Shown here: piece after piece, positions 36,405-49,622 of the stretch
How positions within the stretch are numbered: the first letter of the stretch is position 1
Layout of the letters: every line of letters begins with the position of its first letter
Assembly: GCA_020746105.1 (NCBI GenBank)
Contig: CM036618.1
Span: 95,102,122 to 95,166,121 of the forward strand
Length of the DNA stretch: 64,000 nucleotides
Source of the DNA: Trogon surrucura
Lineage: Eukaryota > Chordata > Aves > Trogoniformes > Trogonidae
Direction: 5' to 3'
Made by a program: the position numbers and the translations under genes
The notes under the pieces: generated by a model
Database searches by the model: none
What the model saw: only the letters and a program-made list of their open reading frames with translations
What the model was told of the DNA's origin: nothing

Positions 36405-37095
36405 GAATCACAGAATCACTGAATGTTAGGGATTCAAAGTCCAACGCCATCTAGTCCAACTCCCCTGCCAAAGCAGGATCACCTAGAGTGGGCCAGACAG
36501 GAAGGCGTCCAGGTGGGTTTTGAACGTATCCAGAGAAGGAGACCCCCACAACCTCCCTGGGCAGCCTGTTCCAGTGCTCTGTCACACAGTGAAAAAGATG
36601 TTCCCAATGTTTTTGTGGAACCTCCTATGCTCCAGCTTGCACCCATTGCCCCTTGTCCTGTCATTGGACATCACTCAGAAGGTCCTGGCTCTGTCCTCCT
36701 GACACTCGCCCTTTATTTATTTATAAACATTAATGAAGTCACCCCTCAGTCTCCTCCAAACTAAAGAGATCCAGCTCCTTCAGTCTTTCCTCATTAGGGA
36801 GATGTTCCACTCCCTTAATATCATCTTTGTGACTCTGCACTGGACTCTTTCAAGCAGTTCCCTGTCCTTCTTGAACTGAGGGGCCCAGAACTTGACACAA
36901 TATTCCAGATGTGGCTTCACCAGGGCAAAGTAGAGGGAGAGGAGAACCTCTCTCGACTTACTAGCCACACCCCTTCTAATACACCCCAGGATGCCATTGG
37001 CCTTCTTGGCCACGAGGGCACATTGCTGGCTCATGGCCATCCTGCTGTCCACCAGGACTCCTGGGTCCCTTTCCCCTACATTGGTCTCCCAAATG
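36405..37095 (-). mobile_element. CR1 LINE fragment (minus strand, ~690 bp)
   Basis: The left end shows AATCACAGAATCACTGAATG, the CR1 3' tail in antisense. The 3' UTR and the end of ORF2 follow on the minus strand. A frame within 36780-37166 carries the conserved CR1 C-terminal region after the reverse transcriptase: [35 protein letters not shown] and ELLERVQ. The first part of that frame (above about 37095) is not CR1. No reverse transcriptase catalytic motif is present, so the copy is inert. Confidence 0.9.
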
Positions 37096-40000
37096 TCTTT
37101 TAAGCCCGAATAGACAAAGCATTCTGAGTGTTGTTCTGCTTGTTGTGCCTCACCATGAATTGGCAATCACTAGTTAAAGTGGTAATCTCTTATTCTGTGT
37201 TTTCTACCTTATGCATTTAGGCTTGTATTTAATCTAGGCTTCTAGAGGTATATTAGGCAAGTTTTGTAACATCTCTGACCTTTAGTTTCTTGTCTGAGAG
37301 TGAAGCTGAGCAAATGTTTTCTTGTGTGTTTGGGTTTTTTTACCTGTTCCTTAGGGGAAAAAGGCAATAAGAGTGAAAGGAAGAAAAGTTTCATCAAATA
37401 TGTTTCTGTTGAAAATCTTGACCCTTTGGTACAGAATCAGAAATATCAATTTCAGGGAAAACCCAGAGGAGTTTGGCTAAACACTGCGATTTTTAATTAT
37501 AGACTTTGGAATTAAAATGGAAAGACTATTTGTATCCATAATATTTATCAAGAAGTGTACATTTTCAATTATTTTTTGAGGTAATCCTTATGCATATGTA
37601 TATGAACTGCATATGTCACGGTGCCATAAATTTCTTTCTTAATAAGATAGACATCTTTGGATGTAGAATTCCTTAGATGTGTACATCGGTGGGAAGTATG
37701 GCATATAAAAGAGTACTGAGGAAAAATAAATTACTTTTCTCCATGTCCAGCTCTAATTTTCCCAGCTTTTGAAAATGGCACTTTCATCATCTATAATTAC
37801 CCAAGAGCTGACTGAAAATATTTTATGTTATACCTATTCTATGGCTTATCTACTTCGATTGCAGAATGCCCCAAGCTCTTGATCTCTTGTCTCTGTGTCC
37901 AGCTGCTGGGCAAAGAAGAACTACAAGCACACAACAACTGATCTCCAGAATGGAGCATCGGGAAGGATGTATTTCACTGGGAAGCTCAGCCTGCACCAGA
38001 GAACAAATGCCTTGTCTTGTGCATTTCATTTGTTTCCTGGTGCACCCCAAAGTCACGCTCTCCCAGACATCTCTATTTCATTCATGTTAGTTTGTGTCTA
38101 GGAAATGAATCTGAGCCTGAGCTGTGGGCCAGCTGTGTTCCCCAGAATTTTTCAGTTCTCCCAGATGCCTTTGTTGAGAGACTGACAGGAGCACGATACA
38201 ATTCTTTTCTACACTGAATATCTGTGGTTTTGTTATTGCAGGTGTGTACCCTGCTCTTGTTCTGACCTAGGGGCAGTACAGCATCAAGATGGATGCATTG
38301 CAATATTACTGGAGTAAACCTTTACAGCATATATGTGATATGATTCATTATTACTCTTTTTCAGTCACTGGACTACAGATAGATATGACTTGGTCTGCAT
38401 GAATAGGGAAATTAATATGCTTGTCTGTGATTATCTGAGTCTGGGGTCTAGTGGTCCTCGTTTTATCACCCTTCTCACCAGAAGAGGACTCCAACTTGCC
38501 TTGTCGTCACTATCAAGATGATCTCATCACTGTTAAGGAATAAAATGGAGGTGATTAGTTTAAATGCTCTGATGTCAAAGCTGGATGATTTCTGCACTTG
38601 ATATTGCTCAAAGTAGCACATTTTCCAGCTAGATTCATGGGCAAAAATGTGTGGTGTTATATGCTGGGAAGCAGGTCTTCCTGAGAGCCCCAGTGTATGC
38701 GATGTTGCTTTATGTAAATGAGTGAGAGGACTAAAGATAAAAAGTAGTCATTTCAAGAAATGTCATTCATGTATTTCAGAACTGACTTGGGAAGTAGGCT
38801 CATTGGTCTGATCGTCTGCTTTGTTAAGCTTAGAAGAATCAAAGTGATAAAGGGTACTCGGCTACTTTCAAATTTGCTCTTTTTCCATTTTTTTTTTTTT
38901 CCTGCTAGGTCGTCTTTGCCATTAGTTTAAGATAGATGGCTAGCACTGGAAATCTTCATGGACCAATTTCACACATCATCTGTTTTAAATAGTGGAAATT
39001 GTTAATTTCTTCCCAGTATGCCTATACAGTGGACACGAATAATTTTTCTGGATATATGTGTATATGTACTTAAAATAATCAAGAGTAAAAAGGCAAAGCA
39101 TATTGTTAAATGACTGTTACACAGCATGCTTTTTATTTCTGAGCCAGCTGCTTATCCTTGTACTCTTCCACATTCTTCCTCTGAATGCAAGGCATGATCA
39201 CACTAAATTAACATTTTTTTCAATTCCAAGCCTTCTCACGGGGGAAACTATAGGCTCAGGGGACTCTCTCTTGTGCTTAATTTTTATCTATATTTATGTT
39301 CATAACATGTTTACAGTACACTGTAAATGGAGTGAATGCATATTGTATCTCTGTGTCCTACTCACTATGTTATATATATTTGTTTTCACTTCTCTCCTAA
39401 GCTCATTTCTTTGCTAAAAAAAAATAAAATCCAACTTTATGCTAAAATTCATTCTTACCCTGTTTTTTTTTTTTCTCAGAATAGCCATTTTAATAACTTC
39501 TAGTGAGTCTGAAGATTTTGAAATATGATTCGCTAAAAATTAGACTTCTGATGGATTCTGACATTTTTGTCACATGCTGGAGTCATTCAGAGTATCTGAG
39601 GATGGTAAACTAATTATCTCTTGCCCTTCTCTTGCTAACATGAAAAGATTAAATTAATCACTTTCAGTTATAGCTGACATTAAGCATAGAGACATGTTCT
39701 TTTTTAAGGGGAGAGAGAGAGACATCAGTGGCTTTTATTAAATGTTTTTCTCTGTATGTCAAAATCTTTTGAAAATTAAAAGTGCTAAATTAGCAATTTT
39801 GCCTGTTTTCTGTTCATTTTAATGTTTCTATTGGAAGACTGACTTCTCTTACAGACTGTTTTTTATAATCCACTCCTAAATGCATAATTCTATGTCTTAT
39901 GTCACTTCTTTTTTTTAATTTTTGTAGTGTAACGGTCTTTGAGCTGTGCAGTGAAAGGACTTAATTTAACTTGGCAGCAGATCTATCTTGAAAAGTAAAA

Positions 40001-43000
40001 CCAAATCAGTTTTCTATGAAAGTGCTAGTGTCTGCAGTCAGAAGGTAATTTCTCTGGAAACTCCTGAGGTATTTAACCCTAACTGGGAGGAAGTGGTGTC
40101 AGGTTTTTACATGGTCACAGCTCAGACACAGGAGGAACTGGTATAACTTTCTGCCTGAAAACTGAGCAGATTCCTAGAATAGCTCGAGAATTTTTTGCTT
40201 GTTTGCTTGCACTGGTTTTAGACAGTATTACTGTATATGGGCCTGGGATTGCTGATGAAAATATATGGACTTGTCCAGAAAATTTGAATCTCGAGACCTG
40301 ATCTGCACTGATACAGTAATATGGTATTTGATTCTCTTGAAAACCTTGTCGTCTTCGTCTGCTCTTCCATATGCTGAGTTTTGATAGTGGTTAGCAAACA
40401 TCATCTGTGCATGTTTGGGATATGTATAGTTTATTCACAGAGGGATGGGTCTGAACAGGATTTATCAAGAGTAAATGATATGGGGTTGATCAAGAAACAT
40501 GAGCTCTTCCATCTAGATCTGTATATCGTAGCATACAACAACTCACTAAGGTAAAGACCTTAACCTTCAGCATCCTGTAAAAATCAGCTCAGGGTACTTT
40601 CTAATGAGACAAAACATGATTGAAATTCAGCAACAGTGCTCACTTAATTGTAGGTCTTACTCCAAATGTCACACAGACAGCTCTGTGTTCTCATGCTGCA
40701 GCTGTAATTTGGTACCAGATCCCATCGCAGAATGCTAACTCAGATTATTCCTCCCCATTCCTTTCATTCTTTCAGTGGTCTTTCAACCCTTCAAAATGAG
40801 ATCTGAAGAGATTATTGCTAGGAGTGAGGCTCCAAAGTGATGGTGAAAAATCATGTACCACATATTTAATGTGATTTGGCGAAATTCTTGATATCCATCC
40901 AGGAAACCTTCCCCATAGCAAGTAAATATTTATAACTGGGAAGTTTTTGGTGTTTTGCTACCATTGATGTGCTGTGTGTACATTGCAGAAAATGACATTT
41001 GATTTACAAATCGCTAGAGTGGGAGACTGGGTGATTCACCCTCAGTCTATATTACATAGACTGGTTTGGTGGAGTGCTGAGTGCTGGAAAATAGAGAAAC
41101 CAGGAGAGTCCAGTTCTAAAGATTTTGCAGTCTAGAGGCTGAGCTTATAAAGCCTCAAGAACACAGATGAGACATAAAAGCCTGCTCTGTGGCAAGGCAG
41201 TTTGTTGTGTTATGTATATTGTTCTGATTAACTTCTATTCAATGAGAAGGAAAAAAAAACACTAAAGGGATTTCTGGGTACAGTGACTAATTTTAAAAGA
41301 CTCTCTGCTGACAAACAAAATGGCAGCTCCTAACCAATGAAGAAGTAGATTTTTCTCCCTGTTTAAAGACACTGCAAAGATAATAGAATGTTTTCTTTTG
41401 TTTTTCTTTTAATTCCATACTTATGTCTCGGGAAAGGGCAAAGATATGATATGAATTAGCAACCAAAGTTCAGAAGTTTCTCGAATTCCTTTGATGTGGA
41501 TATTCAACTGAAGGTATCTCCTGAGAAATATTCTTCCTCCAGGTGTTAGCACAGCTGGAAATGCTCTAAGATCAGCTTTCTTTGTAGCAGTTTTACAGTG
41601 AAAGCCACAGAATTTAGAGACAAAAAAAAATTAAAAGGAAGAGCTTGGGGAACATAATCAAAGGTTCACTCCGCAGAGTTTGATGGGTAAAACTTATTTT
41701 GCTGTACCTACACACTCTGTTTTAAATCGTACCAATAATATCGTGAATTTCTTTTAGACAATTTCAAAAGTATTTTTAATGGACACTGTATCAGCACCTT
41801 CCACTAACACAGTACTTGAGTTGGCACTATATAATCATTGCCTTTGTCCACCTCAACAGGGAGACTGCCCAAAATTTTGAATTCTGCAGTCCCAAGGTCA
41901 AAGGACCTCAGTACTCTCTGCTAGCCTTACAGTGTGAAATATATAGACTTTTTTAGAAACCCCTTCTTTCTTGTTAGCCCACAGCTCTCATGTGGAATCA
42001 TGGCTGCAGATGAAAAAGCTCTTGAAAAAAATTTGAGGTCATCCTTCACAGGCTGGCTGGCCTAAGAAGAAGAGTCTGAGTCTAGGGGCTAGAGGACAAT
42101 GCAGGGAACATTGGTAATGAGGATGCATACCTTTGTCAAGCAAAGACATAACAATCTTCCCAGTATGGAGAGACAGATGAAGCTCATAGTTATTTTTCCT
42201 GAAGTGTCTGTATGGACTTTGACAAAGCATGGGACAGGGTATTCATGACTGTCTGGGAATAATTGTAGGTCTCCGTCATGTTTGCAGCAATAAAGTTGCA
42301 CATATGAAATAGTGAGGATATGAATAACCCGGTGAGAGTGTAATTGGCCAGCAGCTCTTTGACAGTCAATTTACCCATTCCACAGAAAAAAAAAATGCAA
42401 GGCTTGGAAAGGGAAATTTTAAGTGCACTAACTTAGACCATTTCAAAGCCAAAAAAGAAAAAAAAAAAAAAAGACATGCCAACACCAGTAGCTGAACATA
42501 CAAATTAAATAGATTTACCATACAATATAAACCTTGTAAGCAACATGGTTAAGGGGCAGATAGGCTTCATGGCTTTGCAGAACTTATTACATTTATTGGA
42601 TTTTTATTTACTGCCCTTTCTTTGGTTTATCTTGGCAGATAAACTGGTTCTTTTGGTTTATCTTGGCAGAAACACCCTTTATTCCCTCTGGCTTGGTTTC
42701 AGGAAGATTCTCATGAAATTGCTGTCTGGCTTTTTGCTTCTGAAAAACAGCAGTCTTGTTTCTGTCCGTGAAAGAAATGTATGTTTTTCTAACGTGAACA
42801 CCTCTGGTATTTCTGCTGTGAAGAGGATGGCAGTGTATGATTGAAAATCTCCCCTGGGTCTTTGGTAGCCTCATGGGCAGTATATCTGCATGTTTTAGCA
42901 CTAGTTAGTCTCCTGCCCTTACAACGTTTAGATCCTGTTGTCACACTCTGAGGGCTTGTGAATTGCTCTCTGGTAGACTACTTTGAGGTACTGTGTAATC

Positions 43001-46000
43001 CTAGAAAGAGCAGTAATAGATGTGCTTCTGATTATGTCATATTTGTGTGAGTAAAGTTTAGGAATTTAATTGGTAATAATTTCTAAACATTTTGGACAGG
43101 TTATAGTTAGCCTTACCATGATAAGGTGGATTAAAACACATTCATCAAAGTAGTCACTCAACATAAATTTTAAACATGATCTTGCCTGTACAATGAACAG
43201 TATGCTGGATTAATTCTGAAATGATGCTAGAAAGCTTGATGAGGATTGTGGGGGTTTTTATTTATTTTTTGCATTCCATTTAGTATGAACAATGAAACAG
43301 ATTACTTTGGGGATTTTTATAGTTGGTTTTCTTTCCTGGTTGTTATAAATCCTCTAAATGCAGTAATGTTACTTTCCAGAGAAGAATGATGTTGCTTTTT
43401 AAAAAGTAAATGGCTTCCACAGGGGTTTTGCAACATATTTCACAGTAGCACTTCCATTGATGTTAGATGTTGTAATAGCTCTTTCAGCTTTTAGGAACTT
43501 GGCATCATCACATTAAAATTATTTGACCATATTGCCAAATCAGAAAGGAAGCACAGAATGGTACATTCATGAACTTGTGATGTCTATGATGTCTACTTCT
43601 GAAACTGTAATGGTTGTCTGTTTCTCGTTGTGGGTTTTTTTATTATGTTTTAAGTTACTTTTTTCCCCTGCCGCTTTGTGATATGGAGCCTCTTAGGGAC
43701 TTACTGGGTTTTTTTCCTTGTTTTCATGTGTGGGTTTGGGAGGATTTCTTGGAGTTTTTTTGCTTACATACTACTCAGTCCCTTAAAGTCTTTTAAAATT
43801 CTGTGCAGTCTATATACACATACATAGAGTTCTATATTTAAATTAGGCAAATTTATTTAAATTACTTAGTGATCTTGACAATATGTGTTAATAACTATGA
43901 GTTGTGAAACTTAAGAGTGATTAACTTTTTCTTTATGGAGATGAATGTATCATAAATAAATCATTTTTATCTGTCCAGAAAGAGGAGAAAAAAACCTGCA
44001 TTTTTGGGGGGTCCAGTTTTCTCTTGCCTCAAAGTGGCTTCGGCAGCCTTTTGGGGATATTCTTCCTTCTGCCGCTTTCTGCAATAGTCTCTGATGCAGA
44101 TTCTGACATAATTCCTGCATCAGTGAGAATCATCTGATCCCACAAACTTTAAGACCTTGAGTTGTATCAATTTCCAGGCATCTTGCATAGATCACCCCTT
44201 CCTCTACTATGCTTTTATCAGAAGAGCGATCAGAGAGGATTTCTGACTACTGTGGAAGATGTAAGGTCAGCAAGTTAACTCATGTGTTATTTCATATGCA
44301 TGCTCTCTGTAGTCAAGTTCACTAGTGAACCTGACATTTATTTTAATAGCAGTAACGTTTTGTTAAGTTAAACTGTTCTTTGATACTGGTGAAGGAAATG
44401 AGCCTTTTTTTCACAAGGTAAAATACTATTCTGAAAACAATTTTCATCCACTGAGATATTTTTCTTCTGTCTTCAACCCACTTATCACCAGAGGTGTGTT
44501 CAACAGGGTTAGTTCTAAAGAATGCTTGTAGAAGTCTCATACTTCTCAGCTTCTTTTTGTCACCTGACACTAGTTTTCTGAAATGTGATATAATCATCCT
44601 TAAGGACTAGGATTTGCCCTCAGCAAAAGAGCATTACACCATTTCAATTTTCAGTATAGCATTTGACTGTAAAATTGGTAAATAACACTCTTTATACATC
44701 TGGTGCACCAGATGTTCATATCTTTTTCAAGAGAAGGGCATCTTCCTGGTCTTTAGGATCTTCTACTGGTCTTTTCTGTGATGAAAAATACTGTAAGCAA
44801 TCCTCTCTACAGTAAAGAATTTCTTACTATGTTACTATGGTCTACAAATATATAGTTCTACTTTAATTTTTACAGTTAGTGTTAACGCCTGTAACAAGTC
44901 TAAAAGGGTGATGGGCAACCAAGAAATCAAGCACTGCAAAGGAGAGAAGCTTTTTGGAAAGAGCAAAAACTCTGATTGTGCAGTACAAAAAGGACAGAAC
45001 ACCATGTCCACCACAAACCTGTGAACACCAACTGTTCTTTCATGTTTATTTATTGATTCTGCTTTGGCCTCATATTGGCCTTCCATTGTCTGGCTGTAAG
45101 AACCTTGCCTTTTCTGGCAATTCAAGCTATTAAGTGGAGGAGTATGTAGGGAGTCAAATTTGAAGAAGATGTAGGAATTTTCTTGGGTTTCTTTTTTTCA
45201 GCATAAAGTGTTTGTGGAGCAACATTTCTTCTTTTGCCACATATGATGACTGAAAGGTGATAAATTTCCTCTAATAAAAACCTACTATTTCTGTAGTCTA
45301 TTTGTTTAAAATTAATCAGATATAATACTGTATTTATTATAACCTGTCATAGTCATTATATTAAGGTGCTTAAGTTAGTACTAACTTACCTACAATGGCT
45401 GAAATAATCTTGATTTAGCTGCTTTTTTTGCAGTGTAAAGAATTCTCTTAGCTTCAGCAATGAGAGATGGCCCTGAATTCACTCTGCAGCTTGGTACTTT
45501 GCATTACTATGAACAGCTAAATATTCCTATACTGATATTATCAGTATTTAGACACAGTGGGTAGTATTTATGTCACCTAATTTTGACCATTCAAACCTGA
45601 ACTAGTCTTCCTAGGGTACTTGGCATCTGATGATGGCTCCTCTTTTGGTTTTGGACATTTCTCTTCATTGATTGTAAGTAGTTTGAGGTGGTCTGCAGGC
45701 TTAAATACCTGACTTAACAGACACAGAAATTAAAGGAGATGAATCCAAAATTCGTCTGACCTAATATGGAAATTAGAACCAAAACAAGAACCTGGCAAGA
45801 TCCAGAACTTTGCAAACTTATTTAAACACTTCTGGTTTTAACACTACCTTCACTATCTTTCCTCTAACACATTTCTCTTCAATATTGCCTACCTAAATTT
45901 AGCTTGAATGGAGGCTATAGCTACAAGTAAAACGGTTAAGTGGATATAAAAAGTATTTTGGAATTATTTGTAATTATAAACAATGTTATCTTTGGAGTAT

Positions 46001-47775
46001 GACATGGAAGTTGAGAGGCATGCACACATGCTATTTACATTTCCCTGTCTTTCCCTGTACCTCTTTCCTCTTGGAATTCAGCTTGTAGCACCAATAAGGA
46101 AGTAACACCAATGTTGTAATATAAAGTATTCCTTCCATCCTTGCACTGAAGTACAGCAGAAGCTCTGTAAAGTAGAAAACTGTTACATAATAAACATTAA
46201 TGAAAGTCTTTGGCAAAGGATTTATCCCAACTTAGGACATTTTCTGTGTGGTTTGCTGTCTTGGTTTTTCCTATGTTTTTGTGTTAGATTGTTTTTTGGT
46301 TTTTTGGGTTTGATTGGTTTTTTTTTTAACCCCCACAAACTTCATTAGTTAATTATTGATATGATGATTGAGAAATCCAAAAGAAAACTCCCACAAGAAT
46401 CAAACTGATGCTAAGGCTGCAGGATCTGTCAGTCCAGTACTTGAGCCATACAAATCTCCTAACGTGTTCTGAAAAATGCATTCTGCAAAAAAAATGTGCA
46501 TGTGTCTCTGTCAGTCTTTAACTGGAAGAGCAGAAGTATTTTATCCCCTTCTAAAAGGTGTGACTGAAATTTCAGCCTCTGACTGGAGAGTTCCCATTGC
46601 TCTCTTGTTTTTTTCAGTTCTTCGGTAAATTTCCCATTCTAGTGAAAGGCCTCAATTATCTTTATTTACAAAAAAACTTGTTTTGTTCCATGCAAATAGA
46701 AACTACTGCTAAGATGATGCATATGGGATCAGGTTGGACCCCATATCATTCATGCTGAGGTTCTTTGTGTATATTGATGAACAGCCTGAAATTCTCATCC
46801 CAGTGTCAATTAATGTCTCTAATTTTGGATAGAAATGACAAATGTGAGTTCTCAGGATCATATCCTAGAACCCTGCAGCAAAGATCAAGACTCTTTTTTT
46901 TGCTATATCTGGAACCTCAACACTTGACCATCCTATGTCTTAATGATTATGTATTCACACTCTTTGAATATCATTAGGGTCCTTTAGGAGCTATCACATT
47001 TGCTCTAACAAGCAACCCAATATGTTAATATATCTCTGTAATTTTGTCCCTTGTTCTTCCTCACTAGCTGGGAAAAATGGAAGAAGTAAAGGATGAAATC
47101 AAAACATTAAGGAGGAATAACAATGCAGGCTCTCAGCTTGACTCCATCTTCTCTATTGAACAATGTTAACAACTCTTAAATATATTGCAGGTACAATTCC
47201 ACCTAACACTCATTTTGATTGTGTGAGTTTTTAGGTGGGCGAGATGTGCTATTGTCCAGACAATCCAATAATTCATTTAGGTGAATTTTATCTTTACCCA
47301 TTTCTATTTCTTTTGTTAGTGTGAGAAATACTGAAATTCTGGGTGATGACTGGAGTCAGGTAGGAATGGCAAGTGTTTAGAAAGTTTCAGAGATACACAA
47401 GAATAGTTTGGCATGTTTCAAATGTGTTGGCTGAAAGAAAGCTGAATACGGGAGGAGAGCTTGCTTTAGTTCTTCTTCTGTAGTCAGTATACAGATTTGC
47501 CAATGCTCACAAATGGAAATAGCAATGTTTTTCCTTCTCAGTCAGGTGTGAGGGCAGACTCCATAGGGATGGAAGGGAACAGAGTATTTTATATGATTTA
47601 AAAGAAAATGCAGCTCATACCTAGTAATTAAAATGTACTGGGAATTTTCTTCCATAACTTTTAGTTGTAATCATCTTCTATAGTTATATTCCCTATTCTG
47701 CATTTTTCCATGCACATTAAGCAGAATTCATGACCGCTGCATTCTGCCTTCTAGTTTTCTCCTGAATTTTCAGCT
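37096..47775. other. Unique AT-rich non-coding sequence
   Basis: No gene, ERV or LINE is recognised over this long stretch. Frames up to 104 codons (39103-39417, plus) look random. It contains homopolymer tracts (T-rich near 38889-38901 and A-rich near 42453-42473) and a small tandem duplication at 42621-42670. Confidence 0.65.
42621..42670. repeat. 19-bp phrase duplicated with 31-bp period
   Basis: TTTGGTTTATCTTGGCAGA occurs at 42621-42639 and again at 42652-42670. It is a local tandem duplication of 31 bases that leaves the surrounding 99-codon frame open by chance. Confidence 0.8.
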
Positions 47776-47843
47776 TCATAGAATCATAGAATAGTTTTGG
47801 TTGGAAGAGACCTTAAAGATCATCTAGTTTCAACACCCCTACT
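47776..47843 (-). mobile_element. CR1 LINE 3' fragment (minus strand)
   Basis: TCATAGAATCATAGAATAG followed by TTTTGGTTGGAAGAGACC and CTTAAAGATCATCTAGTTTC is the canonical avian CR1 3' end in antisense. Only about 70 bases remain. Confidence 0.9.
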
Positions 47844-48839
47844 GAATTGTATTTGGATTCTTGATTTGCAGTGTTTTAAAATATGGTTCTATTATTCATG
47901 TATAAAATTATTGCTTTCAGTAGCACGGAATGTGATTTCTGATCTGATACTTTTGCGATGCTGTGGAATTGTACTAAGAAAAAAAAATGTTATGTGAAGT
48001 TAATTTCTAAGTTGCTTTGTCAAGAATTCATGAAATGTAGGTTGTTCAGGTAATCTTTTAGATTTCCTGCCAGTAATCTATCATCTTGTCATGTCTGATG
48101 CCAAGCAGCATGACCTGGAGGATCACCAGCAATCATAGGTGAATGGTCTCAGAAAACAACTCCGCGTCGCATACAATATGTCTGCACGCTTAAATTTGTT
48201 GGATTCACTGCACATTTTGTTAATCTGCTAGTATGCAATGAAACCAACATGTTCTGGATGCAGTGATTCATTGCAGATATATAGCAAAGCTGTAATTCAC
48301 ACTGGTTTTGTGTTTGATTACTCGCTTTTTATTTTGCCCCTGTTGACATAATTGTATTCATGCTCTGAGGAGTGTCTGCAGAACTCACTGAAATTCCTCA
48401 TGAGTTGGTATGCAATACTAATTATTAGATTACTCAGGTTAGTAACTTTGAATGCCATATTTAGCTGTCACACTTTTTAAGGTGTTGAGCTGGACAGCGA
48501 GGTGTGCTCAGAGTAACACAGAGAAAACGGTAGGTATTCAGCACTTTCATAAATCATGCTAGTCAAATATTTAAACAGAGGATTAAAATCTTGGGGGTGA
48601 CTGAGTTATAAATCATCTCTGTTACTGGGAGATGTATGGAGGAGTGTGATATAATGTTACAACACGCTGAAGAGTAGGCTGAGGTGAAACTTAGTATGGA
48701 AATATGACATAGCTCATCTGAGTCACAGGTGAGGCTGTGTAGAATGGGTTTTGTTCACAAAAAAAACAGATCAGATATTCATCTCTGTAACAGAAAACGG
48801 AAATAAAGATATCTCTGCTAGAACTGAATGAGATTAAAT
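47844..48839. other. Unique AT-rich non-coding sequence
   Basis: About one kilobase between a CR1 tail and the putative solo LTR, with no recognised feature. Confidence 0.6.
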
Positions 48840-49622
48840 TGTCAGGCCCCCTGGGGCACCACCAGGGAAGGGCTCAGTGTCTGTGGCTGCCCCCGTGGAT
48901 GCCCTCCTGGCTGCCCTCCTCCATCCCTGGCTGGGGATACCCTGCAGCTCCCCCAGCCCCAGAATGCCTCTGGCCCAGCCGGAGCCCTTACCCACTGTCG
49001 TGGAGACAGTGGAGAAGAGCGCTCCCATGTTTCTAAAGATGACAAATTCACGCACGTGCCTAAATTAGATTTATTAATAAACAGAAGCGCCTCCAAAATT
49101 AAAGGTTCGGGTATCAATTGGAAAAGAGTTAACTACACTACACCCACCCTAACCAAAGAATAATGATCTGGATCCAAATACGCTCACCTTATCAAAGATG
49201 AGGAGTCTCAATCTCGAGAATGGTACGCTCACCTTACACAGATGAGGAGTCTCAACCCCAGGGACAAAAGTCCTTAGGCAGCGTCCCACCTAAGGGGGGA
49301 GATTGAGCACCCCTGCCTGCAGAGCCAGCTGCCATGAGGGAACTCCCGCAAGTTGGCTGCCAGCACCCCATTTTAAAGTCTCAGTCGAGCTGACTGTGGT
49401 CAATCAAGCCATATTGGCCTCTTATTGGCTGCCAGCCAACTTCCTGGGAGTGCCCCTCAGGGTGATGGGTCATTTCTGAGCCAGCCCAGATTTCCAGAAA
49501 ATTCTCTGAAATCTGCCTAGCAGCTGCTGACTCACAGAGTGGGGGGGCACTGCCGACCAATGGGAGAAGGATGCACCTGCCACACCCACCTAAAGCAAAG
49601 TTATGTTGTATGATGAAAGGCA
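48840..49622 (-). mobile_element. Putative solo LTR (minus strand, ~780 bp)
   Basis: On the minus strand the stretch begins TGCCTTTCATC and ends GGCCTGACA, the TG...CA form of LTRs. Inside, in order, are two CCAAT-type boxes (CATTGG near 49558, GCCAAT near 49431), a TATA-like TTTAAAAT near 49370, a 33-base direct repeat and an AATAAA at 49075-49070, followed by GC-rich sequence with a perfect 8-bp hairpin (48992-49012). CpG is higher than in the flanks. I found no flanking target-site duplication. The true LTR end could be nearer 49040 (GTCA just after the poly-A signal), with the GC-rich part being internal leader. No coding retroviral sequence adjoins, hence solo or fragmentary. Confidence 0.5.
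49179..49255. repeat. 33-base direct repeat inside the putative LTR
   Basis: TACGCTCACCTTATCAAAG and following bases to GAGTCTCAA (49179-49211) recur with few changes at 49224-49255, a period of 45 bases. Short direct repeats are common in LTR U3 and R regions. Confidence 0.75.

Noticed and set aside
36423..36764. 113-codon plus-strand frame
   Set aside because: Antisense to a CR1 3' UTR fragment.
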